Below, one piece after another: positions 1 through 8,462 of a DNA stretch of 62,054 bases. This DNA comes from an uncultured Verrucomicrobia subdivision 3 bacterium. Lineage in GTDB: Bacteria; Verrucomicrobiota; Verrucomicrobiae; Limisphaerales; UBA11358. Where the stretch lies: NCBI GenBank assembly GCA_903921455.1, contig CAIXPZ010000129.1:1-62054 (forward strand). The letters are read 5' to 3'. Both the position numbers and the translations under genes were made by a program. Numbering within the stretch: the first letter of the stretch is position 1; each line of letters begins with the position of its first letter. Below the pieces are notes generated by a model. That model worked only from the letters and a program-made list of their open reading frames with translations, searched no databases and had not been told where the DNA came from.

Positions 1-2
1 AA

Positions 3-98
3 CCAAAACAGTCCTTTTTATCTCGCAGTAAGAATCGTATTTTCGCCCTTGGACTGCTCCTCGCGCTCAGCGCCTGTGCACCCAACCGCATTGCGGAA
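3..98 (+). other. Possible 5' fragment of a lipoprotein gene, cut by a sequence join
   Basis: The frame is open from the window edge and reads a basic stretch (SRSKNR), a hydrophobic run (IFALGLLLALSA) and a lipobox LSAC, followed by APNRIA. This is a textbook type II signal peptide. Any start codon would lie outside the window or be a non-ATG codon. From about position 100 the same frame only reads the reverse complement of the neighbouring outer-membrane protein gene, so the rest of the lipoprotein is missing. Either a real rearrangement or an assembly chimera at the contig end would explain this; chance is also possible over so short a stretch. Confidence 0.35.
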
Positions 99-1844
99 AT
101 GAGCCTGACGCGACCAGAAACTGAACGGGCCACCGGTGAAATTCGGATTATCCACGATGGTGTCGAATCCCCGGCCGGTGCCGTCGGTGCTGTTGCCATC
201 GCCGGACGCATAAAATGCGGACGCCTTGTAGCGCGCCCAATCGTGATCGATGGAAAGTTCCAGCGCAGCCATCTGCGCATTGATGTTCACGCCGTGGCCG
301 GCGAGACCGTTGAAGTCGTCGCGGCCAAGCGCCTGATAAAATTGATGCGAAATGCTGATGGGCCCGATGTGACCGTCGCCACCCCAGCCGAGGTAATAGG
401 CGTTCACGTCATGCGGGCGCACCGTGCCGATAGGCTCGGGCCGGACGAGATTGCCATTCTGGTCGTAATGCGTGCCGCCATAATCCTGATTGAACAGAAA
501 ACTCCACTCCGCCGTGTAGCCGGGCCAAATGAAATCTTGACGGTAAAGATTGGCGATGTAGACGTTCTGGTTACGGTTGTCGAACGTGTTCAGCTCCGAG
601 TCCGTGTTTTTCTCACGCAGATTGAAAACCGCGAGATTGTATTGATAGAGGTTGTTGTCCCAGTTGCCGAATAGCCGGATACCGGAGTTGACGTCGTTAA
701 AAATAAATCCGCGAAAGTCGGCGTTGAACGGCTGGTTCCCCGCGCGCACCGAAGTGAAATCATAGTTGTCGGACCAGTCCTTCAGATGCAATTCCACGAA
801 CGCCTGTTGCAGCGCGAAATACGTTTTCGTGCGATCCTGACCGGTCTGGGCGTTGGGCGACACAACCCCGTTTTCCTGCGTGTCGAGATAGTTCACGTTG
901 AAGATTGGCTCCAGTTTCACCGCCCAGTCCACCGGGCGAAAAACGGTTTCGCCCTGAAACAAATTAATCGTGAGCGCCAGATTATTCTGAATGCTGATCT
1001 GTTCGCCTTCGCCGTAAAACGCGTTTTCGCCGGGATTCGCCGTGCTCGTGCCGCTGCCCGTCGGTACGCGCTTCACTTCCGTCACCGTTTCGGAAGAGGC
1101 CGTCAGATCGAGAAAAATGTCCTGACCGATAATCGGCACGTCGCCTTTGAGAACGCTTTGTTTGTAAGGCGCCCACAGCATGGGCTCCGGCGTTTCGAAC
1201 GGCTGCTCGATGACGCCGCTCGTGTAACGTTTCCAGGGCACGAACCCGATGCGCCAGCGGTCCGGCTTCGGCACCGTGTTCGTCGGGTAATCCATTTTGC
1301 GCAGCGAATACTGCGGCACGAGAAAATCCTGATAAATCTTTTGCTCGCGCCGCACGTTCGGGCGCGGCAAAGACAGCCCATTTGTCAGCGGTTCGGAACC
1401 ATAGCTGCGCAAAGCGGGCGCGGGCGGCGGCAAAAGTTGGCCGATGCGCACATCCTCGCGCGGCAACGCTAGATACGGCGGGATGGCCGGCGGCGTGAAC
1501 TGCGGCGGGGCGGAGGGTTCGTTGAATAACAACACCGGTGCACCTGCTAGTGTTTTTAGCATCGCGCCGGGATCCGGATTGAATTGCGGCGACGGCCCCG
1601 CGTTCGGGCTGACCACGACGCGCCGCGACCAGCGGAAATCCGTGGGCGGGGGCTCCGACAACTTAACGGGATTGGGATCCGGACTGAAAATTTCCGGCGA
1701 TGCGGGCGGTGTGTTGGTGCTGACGGACTGATGCGGTTTCAAGGCGTCTTCAGCCAGTCCAATGGTAGAAGCGCCACCTACCAGTCCGGCAAAAAACAGC
1801 CGTTGGAGAAATTTCTGATCCACCTTTGATTTAGGCTGGCGCAT
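18..1844 (-). CDS. Outer-membrane beta-barrel protein, porin-like, 3' end disrupted
   Basis: 608 residues as read. A basic N-terminus and hydrophobic stretch (about residues 10-31) form a signal peptide. A proline-rich linker follows (about 40-180), then a long region rich in aromatic residues, Asn, Asp and Gly with alternating beta-strand patterns, typical of an outer-membrane barrel. The last recognisable barrel segment ends near FSFWSRQ. The remaining 25 or so residues (charged, with no strand pattern) look like read-through into unrelated DNA, so the true C-terminus, which should carry the final strands, is probably lost at a join near position 100. I cannot assign a substrate; a porin or an uncharacterised barrel family both fit. 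It is divergent from the heme-binding-like gene, with about 50 bp between the two starts. Confidence 0.75.
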   Translation of the reverse strand: MRQPKSKVDQKFLQRLFFAGLVGGASTIGLAEDALKPHQSVSTNTPPASPEIFSPDPNPVKLSEPPPTDFRWSRRVVVSPNAGPSPQFNPDPGAMLKTLAGAPVLLFNEPSAPPQFTPPAIPPYLALPREDVRIGQLLPPPAPALRSYGSEPLTNGLSLPRPNVRREQKIYQDFLVPQYSLRKMDYPTNTVPKPDRWRIGFVPWKRYTSGVIEQPFETPEPMLWAPYKQSVLKGDVPIIGQDIFLDLTASSETVTEVKRVPTGSGTSTANPGENAFYGEGEQISIQNNLALTINLFQGETVFRPVDWAVKLEPIFNVNYLDTQENGVVSPNAQTGQDRTKTYFALQQAFVELHLKDWSDNYDFTSVRAGNQPFNADFRGFIFNDVNSGIRLFGNWDNNLYQYNLAVFNLREKNTDSELNTFDNRNQNVYIANLYRQDFIWPGYTAEWSFLFNQDYGGTHYDQNGNLVRPEPIGTVRPHDVNAYYLGWGGDGHIGPISISHQFYQALGRDDFNGLAGHGVNINAQMAALELSIDHDWARYKASAFYASGDGNSTDGTGRGFDTIVDNPNFTGGPFSFWSRQAHFRNAVGCTGAEREEQSKGENTILTAR

Positions 1845-1897
1845 TCATCCAATGAGAAATTGTTTATTTTCGGAAAGCAAGCGCTTATCATCGCGTT

Positions 1898-3475
1898 GTG
1901 GTGAGACGGATTTTATCCATTTTGTTTTTCGCCCTGCTGGCCGCGCGCCCGGCAGCCGCCCAACTCACGGTGTCGGATGTTCAGACCATCCTCGCGCAAG
2001 CCGTCTCACGCGCCGTTGCGTTGCCGGTTTTGAACACGAACGCCGTCGTCGCCATCACCGACCGCGAAGGCTGGGTGCTCGGCGTCTGGTCGCTGAACAC
2101 CAATCTACTTTCGGATGGCCCCCTCGTGGGCGAAGCCATCGCCAAGGCCGGCACCGCCGCATTATTGAGCAGTGACAACAATGCTTTTAGTTCGCGCACC
2201 GCCGGCGACATCGTGCAGCAGCATTTTCCCATCGGCATTAAGAACAAACCTCCGGGACCGTTGGTCGGTGTGAATTTTTCACAGCTCGTTTTTTCCGACA
2301 TCAATAAATTTAAAGCGCCCGGCAGCGTCATCAGCTACGGCAGCTCCCCCGGACTCACGCTCGTTCCCACGCCGCTACCCATCACTGGCGGATTGGCGGG
2401 CACACCCGGTGGCGTTCCGCTTTACAAAAACGGCGCACTCGTGGGCGGCGTCGGCGTTGCGGGAAATGGTGTTTCACCCTTGTCCGTCACGCCCGCCGTA
2501 ATCACGAAGTCGGACAGTGACGAAGACGTGGCGCTGGCCGGACAAATTGGCTTCGCACCCCCAAACAATATTCTTGGCTCGAAAGTTTTAGTCGCGGGCA
2601 TCCGGCTGGAGTATGTCGAAACCAAAACCCGTCTCACCTCGACCAATTCCTTTGCCAGCTTGCCGGGGGCAGAAGTTTTTCCATTTACGCTCACCAACTC
2701 ACCCGCGCCGTTTCCATATCCGGTCCTGACGTTCGGCGGTGAGACTGGCGAACTCCGCCAACCCATCGCGGACGACTCCTCCGGCGTGCCGCTGCCCGAT
2801 GGCGCGGCGCGGCTTTCCGCCATGGAGGTTGCCAACATCATCAACGCCGCCGCGAACCGCTGCCGCACCACGCGCGCCGGTATCCGTCTGCCCGCCGGAT
2901 CACCTGCGCAAGTGTTCATCAGCGTGGTCAACAATCCCAACGAGGACGGCGTCGCGCCGGTGGTGCTCGGCACATTTTGCACTTCGCCCAACACGACACG
3001 ATTCAGTTGGGATGTTTGCGTGCAAAAGGCGCGCACCGCCGTGCTTTTCTCCTCATCGAACCGCGCCTACTCCACGCGCACCGTTGGTTTTCTGGCCCAG
3101 AGCTTTTATCCGCCGGGCATCAACACCACGCAACCCGGCCCGTTCCTGGGCTTGCAGGAGGAATATTCCATCATCACGCCGACTTCCATCCTCGCGACCA
3201 ACCCTCTCAACGGCGCCGTCTTCAACACCGCGACCAACGTGGATCCCGTCGTGCCGAATGGCATCACGATATTTCCCGGCGGCTTTCCGCTCTATCGCAA
3301 CGGCGTGCTCATCGGCGCCATCGGCGTGAGCGGCGACGGCGTCGATCAGGACGATTTGATTTCCGCGAGCGGCGCGGCACTATTTCCCGCCCCGGTTGCA
3401 ATTCGCGCCGACCAGATGGATTATCGGGGCACCCGCCTGCCCTACGCCAAATTCCCGCGCAATCCAGGCTTGTAA
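1898..3475 (+). CDS. Exported protein with two GlcG/HbpS-like (DUF336) domains
   Basis: 525 residues from a GTG start; an N-terminal signal peptide ends at about AAAQ (residue 21). Two copies of a GlcG/HbpS-type domain can be seen. The first (about 25-230) has AVVAITDREGWVLGVW, a second block SRTAGDIVQQHFPIG and a closing block GGVPLYKNGALVGGVGVAG. The second (about 305-505) repeats these as VFISVVNN, STRTVGFLAQSFYPPG and GGFPLYRNGVLIGAIGVSG. Members of this family bind heme or act as small-molecule sensors; most are single-domain and about 150 residues, so the duplicated exported form is larger than usual. Each copy carries an insert. Heme binding is inferred from the family and not visible here. 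It ends 8 bp from the convergent cyclase gene. Confidence 0.8.
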   Translation: MVRRILSILFFALLAARPAAAQLTVSDVQTILAQAVSRAVALPVLNTNAVVAITDREGWVLGVWSLNTNLLSDGPLVGEAIAKAGTAALLSSDNNAFSSRTAGDIVQQHFPIGIKNKPPGPLVGVNFSQLVFSDINKFKAPGSVISYGSSPGLTLVPTPLPITGGLAGTPGGVPLYKNGALVGGVGVAGNGVSPLSVTPAVITKSDSDEDVALAGQIGFAPPNNILGSKVLVAGIRLEYVETKTRLTSTNSFASLPGAEVFPFTLTNSPAPFPYPVLTFGGETGELRQPIADDSSGVPLPDGAARLSAMEVANIINAAANRCRTTRAGIRLPAGSPAQVFISVVNNPNEDGVAPVVLGTFCTSPNTTRFSWDVCVQKARTAVLFSSSNRAYSTRTVGFLAQSFYPPGINTTQPGPFLGLQEEYSIITPTSILATNPLNGAVFNTATNVDPVVPNGITIFPGGFPLYRNGVLIGAIGVSGDGVDQDDLISASGAALFPAPVAIRADQMDYRGTRLPYAKFPRNPGL

Positions 3476-3483
3476 TCGCGACG

Positions 3484-5607
3484 TCACTTCGCGTCCATCT
3501 TCCAGATGCCGCGCCAGTTCGTTGGCGGATGCGCGATCAGTTCTGCACAACGGGTGGACAGGGTTTTGCTCGGTCCGTCGGAAAATTCCTGCACCAGCTC
3601 GCCAAACAACTTCTGGGCCTCGATAAACCGGCCGAAGTGGTATTCGTCGAACGCTTTTTTGTAGCATGCGCAAATCTCCGCGAACTTTGGCGACGCACAG
3701 GGATTTTCGCACTCGAACAGTTCCACCGGCTCGCTCTTGCCCTTGACAATGATGCGGTCAACCAGCCGGTGCTGACCTTGCGCGCTGAATTGCGCAAACG
3801 CATCCCGCGTCACCAGCATCCGGGTGCCGTAGTATTTCGTAAGCGCCTCGACGCGCGCGGCCTCGTTCACCGTGTCGCCGACGAGGCCGTAATCCAGCCG
3901 CAACGCAGATCCCTTGTTGCCGACCAACACACCGCCGCTGTGCAAGGCGACACCGTATCCAAAAAGCTTTTGCACTTCCGGCGACAAGGTGGCACGCAAA
4001 GCTTCCATCGAACGAATCAGCTTCAACGCTGCGCGGCCGGCGCGATCGGCGGCATCCGGCTGTTTTTGCGGCGCACCCCAGTAGCTCAAAAACTGGTCGC
4101 CGAGAAAATGTTCGAGGTTACCTTCCTCGCCCATGATGGCGCCAGTTTGCGCCTCGAATACCTGATTGAGCAGGTCGAACATGCCCTTCGGGCCAAGTGC
4201 CTCGGCCAGCGGCGTGGAATTGCGCAAATCGGTCAGCAGCAAAACCACATTCGCGCGGCGCGGTTCCATGGAGCCGGGATCGGCCAGCACGGCTTCGAGC
4301 ACGCGCGGCGAAAAATACAAACCCATCGTGTGTTTTAGCTTCATGCGCTCCAACCGTTCGACCACGAAATCATAAATCAGTGCCGTCAGTCCAATCAGCA
4401 CCAGCACCAGCAGCGGCGGCATCACCGGTAAAACCAAATTAGACCGATCAAAGCAGATTTTTGAGGCTAGCACAAAACCGCCGCCCAAAAGAAAAATTAG
4501 CAGCAGCCGCTTGAATGGCGCGCGGATGAGCTGGCACAACAAGGCGGCGATTAATCCGGTCAGGGCAATGAATAGACCGCCAGCCAGCGGCGGTAACTCG
4601 CGGAGCAATTCGCCGTGCAGCGCGGCATTGATGATTTGCAGATGGATTTCCGGGCCAGCCATCGCCCTGGGATTGAACGGCGTGTCGTGAACGTCCTGAA
4701 AAATTTCCGCCATTGGTCCGATGAGGACGATCTTGTCCTTGAAAAACTTTCCCCCGCCGTAATTATGCTCCCACAACTTTGGTGAAAGCACGTCGCCGAC
4801 GGGATGCGGCTTAAATCCGTTGCCGGGTGGCGCGGTATAACGGAAAAGTCTGGCATTAAAACCATGCGGGATAAGGTCGGGACGGCCAATTTTGCGGAGT
4901 GCGCGGGCATCAAGGGATTCGAGGATGGTTGCAGCGGGTAAAATATCGTGAAGTTTTGCACCTGTCTCGCGGTAGCGCGCCTGCCGTAAAATGTCGTCGA
5001 AATCCGGCCAGATGTTTACGTAACCCAGCCGGTCGTCGGTTACCTGTGAATTTGTCCCATCCCACGGCACCAGACTTTCATTCGGGAATTGCAGTTCCAG
5101 CGAGTCTACGCGCGCGTTGTTGGCCCCGCTGATGTTGTAACCGATCACGACGTGATCGTGGTATTTTTCCAATGCGTCACGGAGCCTTTTATCATCTTCA
5201 CTTGGTGTGGCGAAAACCAAATCGAAGATGATGACTTTCGCCCCGGCATCCGCGAGTTTTTCTATGAGCCGCGCCCAGACCTCGCGCGACCAAGGCCAAT
5301 TATTTTGCAGATGTCGCAGCACTGGTTCGCGCTGAATCTCTTCGGCGCTGAAGTCTGCAGAATAAACCGGCTTGTCTATACCGATAAGAACCAACCGATC
5401 GTCAATCGGCGTGGTCCGCCCGTGACGCGTCTGCCAATCCTGAGCAAAAGATTCCAGCTGCGGCAACGGCTCGAAGTCGCGCTGCCAGAACACCAGCACC
5501 GCAACCGTGCATACCGCGCAGATGGCGAAGATAATGGCGGAGCGGCGGGCGGCGGGTTTCATCGTTTGGTTGCGGGTGAAAACGTAATGATGCAGCAGGT
5601 TATTCAT
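3484..5607 (-). CDS. CHASE2-domain class III adenylate/guanylate cyclase
   Basis: 707 residues from the ATG at 5607, chosen because an AAGG sequence lies upstream and because the longer frame above it only mirrors the divergent gene; ATG 5562 is an alternative. Order: one membrane segment (about 22-42), a periplasmic CHASE2 sensor (about 45-335, including WPWSREVWARLIEKL and AKVIIFDLVF), three membrane segments (about 342-425), a class III cyclase domain (about 445-640), and a helical tail resembling a TPR. The two metal-binding Asp are present (LLTDLRNST and FLGDQF), as are the transition-state Asn and Arg (GDTVNEAARVE). The position normally held by the purine-selecting Lys (consensus dKFiGD) is His in EHFLGD, near residue 500. 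It should make a cyclic nucleotide in response to an external signal. It faces two FecR genes, a pairing known in other bacteria. Confidence 0.9.
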   Translation of the reverse strand: MNNLLHHYVFTRNQTMKPAARRSAIIFAICAVCTVAVLVFWQRDFEPLPQLESFAQDWQTRHGRTTPIDDRLVLIGIDKPVYSADFSAEEIQREPVLRHLQNNWPWSREVWARLIEKLADAGAKVIIFDLVFATPSEDDKRLRDALEKYHDHVVIGYNISGANNARVDSLELQFPNESLVPWDGTNSQVTDDRLGYVNIWPDFDDILRQARYRETGAKLHDILPAATILESLDARALRKIGRPDLIPHGFNARLFRYTAPPGNGFKPHPVGDVLSPKLWEHNYGGGKFFKDKIVLIGPMAEIFQDVHDTPFNPRAMAGPEIHLQIINAALHGELLRELPPLAGGLFIALTGLIAALLCQLIRAPFKRLLLIFLLGGGFVLASKICFDRSNLVLPVMPPLLVLVLIGLTALIYDFVVERLERMKLKHTMGLYFSPRVLEAVLADPGSMEPRRANVVLLLTDLRNSTPLAEALGPKGMFDLLNQVFEAQTGAIMGEEGNLEHFLGDQFLSYWGAPQKQPDAADRAGRAALKLIRSMEALRATLSPEVQKLFGYGVALHSGGVLVGNKGSALRLDYGLVGDTVNEAARVEALTKYYGTRMLVTRDAFAQFSAQGQHRLVDRIIVKGKSEPVELFECENPCASPKFAEICACYKKAFDEYHFGRFIEAQKLFGELVQEFSDGPSKTLSTRCAELIAHPPTNWRGIWKMDAK

Positions 5608-5673
5608 CGCTGGCAACCTTGACAATTTAATACAAGTGTTAAGTTGTCCTTGTAACCCCGCTGCGGTGCGAAC

Positions 5674-6504
5674 ATGAAAACTTTTTTCCTCCTGTCCGGC
5701 CTGATGGTTTGCGCCTGTGTGCCAGCGCGGGCAGTAACACCGCTCACGGAAAGCACCTTTACGGAAATCATCCGCGAGGCGAACGTGGTCGCCGCCGCCA
5801 ACAAGTCCGTCACGCCCGCCGTGACCAACAATATTTTTCGGGCACCCGACTCGGTTCGCACCGGTCCAGCTTCGCGGGTCGAGATGACGGCGCCGGATCA
5901 GACCATTACGCGCGTCGGGGCAAACACGATTTTTACCTTCGAGCCGGGCGGACGAAATATTCTTCTGGAAAAAGGCAGCGTCTTGTTTCATTCGCCCGCC
6001 GGAGTCGGCGGTGGGACGGTGAAATATCGCGGCACAGCGGCGGCGGTGCTGGGGACGACGATGATTTGCGTGGTGCTACCCGACGGCAGTTTCAAAATCC
6101 TCGACCTCGAAGGCCACGTCCGGGTGACGCTCAAGGACAATACCTACATTTTGCTGGAGGCCGGGCAGATGGTGATTGTGCCGCCGGATGGAACCAAATT
6201 TGGCGACGTGATGGTTTTTAATCTGGCGCAACTCGCGTCCCGGCTACTGCTAGTCATGGGGTTTTCAAATCCGCTCTCCTCTCTGCCGCTCATCATCACC
6301 GCCATCGAATTGCAGAATGACGAAATTGCTGCCGGCACTTTGTCCGGACTCGCGTCCTTCCTGACGGCCACTTTCGGGCTAGACATAATCCCGGGACCGG
6401 AACTACCGCCGTGGATGCGCAATGCGCCTGACCGAACGCAGATTTATATGTCACCAACGCACATCTTTCCGATTCAGCCGTGGGCCGACGGCTTCCATAA
6501 TTGA
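5674..6504 (+). CDS. FecR-domain protein (first of a tandem pair)
   Basis: 276 residues with a signal peptide ending near ARA (residue 20). After it comes a FecR domain: about residues 60-165 read SVRTGPASRVEMTAPD, TRVGANTIFTF, LLEKGSVLFHSPAG, and GTAAAVLGTTM followed by a LEGHVRVTL block. FecR domains are best known as sigma-factor regulators, but stand-alone exported FecR proteins such as this lack the membrane segment and DUF4880 N-terminus of true regulators. The next gene is a paralogue; both mature proteins begin with PLTESTFTEI, so the pair arose by tandem duplication. It is divergent from the CHASE2 cyclase with a 66-bp shared upstream region. The role is unknown; envelope-stress or cell-surface scaffolding with the cyclase is a guess from context. 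Confidence 0.85.
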   Translation: MKTFFLLSGLMVCACVPARAVTPLTESTFTEIIREANVVAAANKSVTPAVTNNIFRAPDSVRTGPASRVEMTAPDQTITRVGANTIFTFEPGGRNILLEKGSVLFHSPAGVGGGTVKYRGTAAAVLGTTMICVVLPDGSFKILDLEGHVRVTLKDNTYILLEAGQMVIVPPDGTKFGDVMVFNLAQLASRLLLVMGFSNPLSSLPLIITAIELQNDEIAAGTLSGLASFLTATFGLDIIPGPELPPWMRNAPDRTQIYMSPTHIFPIQPWADGFHN

Positions 6505-6539
6505 CAAGCTAATCCCATTCACCTAGACATGTCTCCATT

Positions 6540-7406
6540 ATGAAAATAAAATTCCTGCGCCTGACCGCGCTCGCCAGCCTCGTCCTGCCGCTCCACGCTG
6601 CGCCGCTGACAGAAAGCACCTTCACGGAAATCGTCAAAGACGTAAACACCCTCTCTGCGACTGGCGCCGCAGCAGCCGCAATGGTCGGCGAAACCCTGAA
6701 AGCACCAGAGCGCGTCCGCACCGGCCCGCAATCACGCGCGGAACTCACCGCGCCAGACAAAACAATCACGCGCGTCGGTGCGAACACGGTTTTTTCCTAC
6801 GCCGATAGTGGCCGCACGCTGAATCTGGAACAAGGCAGCGTGCTATTTCACGCACCAAAGGGATTGGGTGGCGGCACGATTAAATCCGGTGGCGCGGCGG
6901 CGGCGGTGCTGGGCACGACATTGATTGTTTCGGCGACGACGGGCGGCGGATTCAAGGTGATTCTGCTCGAAGGCAAAGGCAAGGTGACGTTGCCGAACGG
7001 AAATTCTGTGACGCTCACCGCCGGTCAAGAGGTGTTTGTGCTACAGGGCGGAAACGAATTTAGCCGGGTATTCGACATCAATCTCGACAAACTCGTGCAA
7101 GGCTCGCAGTTGGTGAGCGGTTTTTCTCATGAATTATCTTCCCTGCCGCGAATTCTTGTGGCGGAGCAAGACCAGAATTCCAAACTCAAATCCGGGCGCG
7201 CGGTGGATACGGGCGCGCCGCCCGAATTTTTCATTCCGCCACCGCCGCCGGGTAACGGGTTGGATGTGATTGATCCCGGCTCCTATCAGACGGCGGCGCA
7301 CTCGCCGCTGTCGCCGGTCCAGCTTGAAGGGCTCCTGGGCCAGAATCCCAAGGGTTCAAGCTCTGGAACCGGTGGTCGCCCGTTGGTGCCATTCACCACG
7401 CGTTGA
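6540..7406 (+). CDS. FecR-domain protein (second of a tandem pair)
   Basis: 288 residues, signal peptide ending near LHA (residue 20), then the same layout as its upstream paralogue: PLTESTFTEI, RVRTGPQSRAELTAPD, TRVGANTVFSY, LEQGSVLFHAPKG, GGAAAAVLGTTL and a LLEGKGKVTL block. It differs in a proline/glycine-rich C-terminal tail (about residues 230-288: FFIPPPPPGNG and onward) that probably forms an unstructured linker. It begins 35 bp after the first paralogue and is followed 30 bp later by an outer-membrane barrel gene, so the three are likely one transcript. Function beyond the FecR fold is not assignable from sequence. Confidence 0.85.
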   Translation: MKIKFLRLTALASLVLPLHAAPLTESTFTEIVKDVNTLSATGAAAAAMVGETLKAPERVRTGPQSRAELTAPDKTITRVGANTVFSYADSGRTLNLEQGSVLFHAPKGLGGGTIKSGGAAAAVLGTTLIVSATTGGGFKVILLEGKGKVTLPNGNSVTLTAGQEVFVLQGGNEFSRVFDINLDKLVQGSQLVSGFSHELSSLPRILVAEQDQNSKLKSGRAVDTGAPPEFFIPPPPPGNGLDVIDPGSYQTAAHSPLSPVQLEGLLGQNPKGSSSGTGGRPLVPFTTR

Positions 7407-7436
7407 TGGTTGGTTGAAACTACAAAATATTTACCC

Positions 7437-8456
7437 ATGAAAAAAATTATTTTTACTGGTGCCGCCATCGTCTTGACCACTGCGGCAGGCGCGCAAACAC
7501 CCAACGCCAGTCAGCAGGTAGATTCGGTCCAGCAACGCCGCCAGTTGGAACAAGCCGCGCAGATGATGATCGCCACCAACGGCGTGCCCGAATTGTATGC
7601 CGGCGAATCCAGCGACGTCGGACCGCAATCAGTCCTCCAAATCAAACCACGTCGCACTTGGTTCACGGCTTACGCCGACGCGCAATATTTTTACTCGGAC
7701 AATATTTTTCTCGCCAACAACCGTAAGACCGGCGGCGATGTGCTGGTCAGCACCGTGCAAGCCGCCCTCGCGCCGTCAGCCTTTGAAGTTGGCGACGGTT
7801 TGCTTTCACCCCGCGTCGGCTATCGGCAACAATGGTTTTCCTACGGACTCGCCACTTCGAAAACCGTGCTGGCCTACGACTTCAATTCCAACAAATTCAA
7901 ACAGGCCGAGTTGGATGAATTTGATTTCAATGCGATGACCATTTTCACTGACATTGTGTGGAGCCGGGCAAACTGGACAGCCACGCTCGGCGGAGACTTC
8001 TGCCAGCTCATGGATTCATCAGCCTATAACGAATTTTACAAGGAATATGTCCCGCGCTGGGCGCTGCGTCGCGACTTTTCACCCAACGCAGGCACGATGC
8101 TGTCCATCGGCTACGAAGGTGACTATCGCCTGACCGACACGCCAAACACACCGCCCAAAACAGGTAACAATTTCAACGACCGCACGGACCAGAGCCTGGT
8201 TGTCATCGGCAGCTGGCAGCTGTGCCGTTACGCGATTCTGCAGCCATCGTATCGGTTGCAATACACGCATTTTACCACCACCACACGCGACGATTATTTA
8301 AATTCTTTCGGCCTTGCGCTCTATTGTCCCGTCACCTCAGCGATCACCGTCCGTGCCTATATCAGCTATGATAACTTGAATACCGATGGCTTTTATGCGC
8401 AGAACTACGACAACCTGAATATCGGCGGCGGACTGAACCTCTCCATTCGCTTCTGA
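7437..8456 (+). CDS. Outer-membrane beta-barrel protein
   Basis: 339 residues from the ATG at 7437, which opens a clean signal peptide (MKKIIFTGAAIVLTTAAGAQ); an earlier in-frame start at 7410 would add nine residues that spoil it. The mature protein has a short Gln-rich helical segment (about 20-55) and then alternating strands with many Tyr/Trp/Phe residues (YADAQYFYSDNIFLANN and similar), ending in strands with a terminal aromatic residue (LNLSIRF), the normal C-terminal signal for barrel insertion. It completes the FecR-FecR-barrel set next to the CHASE2 cyclase. No substrate can be named. It converges on the decaheme cytochrome gene with only 6 bp between stops. Confidence 0.8.
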   Translation: MKKIIFTGAAIVLTTAAGAQTPNASQQVDSVQQRRQLEQAAQMMIATNGVPELYAGESSDVGPQSVLQIKPRRTWFTAYADAQYFYSDNIFLANNRKTGGDVLVSTVQAALAPSAFEVGDGLLSPRVGYRQQWFSYGLATSKTVLAYDFNSNKFKQAELDEFDFNAMTIFTDIVWSRANWTATLGGDFCQLMDSSAYNEFYKEYVPRWALRRDFSPNAGTMLSIGYEGDYRLTDTPNTPPKTGNNFNDRTDQSLVVIGSWQLCRYAILQPSYRLQYTHFTTTTRDDYLNSFGLALYCPVTSAITVRAYISYDNLNTDGFYAQNYDNLNIGGGLNLSIRF

Positions 8457-8462
8457 TTAAAT

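Noticed and set aside
2977..4338. 453-codon plus-strand frame across the end of the GlcG-like gene and the cyclase
   Set aside because: Arg/His-rich composition and overlap with two well-supported genes; it is the shadow of both.
5608..5991. 128-residue N-terminal extension of the cyclase
   Set aside because: It is the reverse complement of the FecR gene, without signal or domain; the start at 5607 is better supported.
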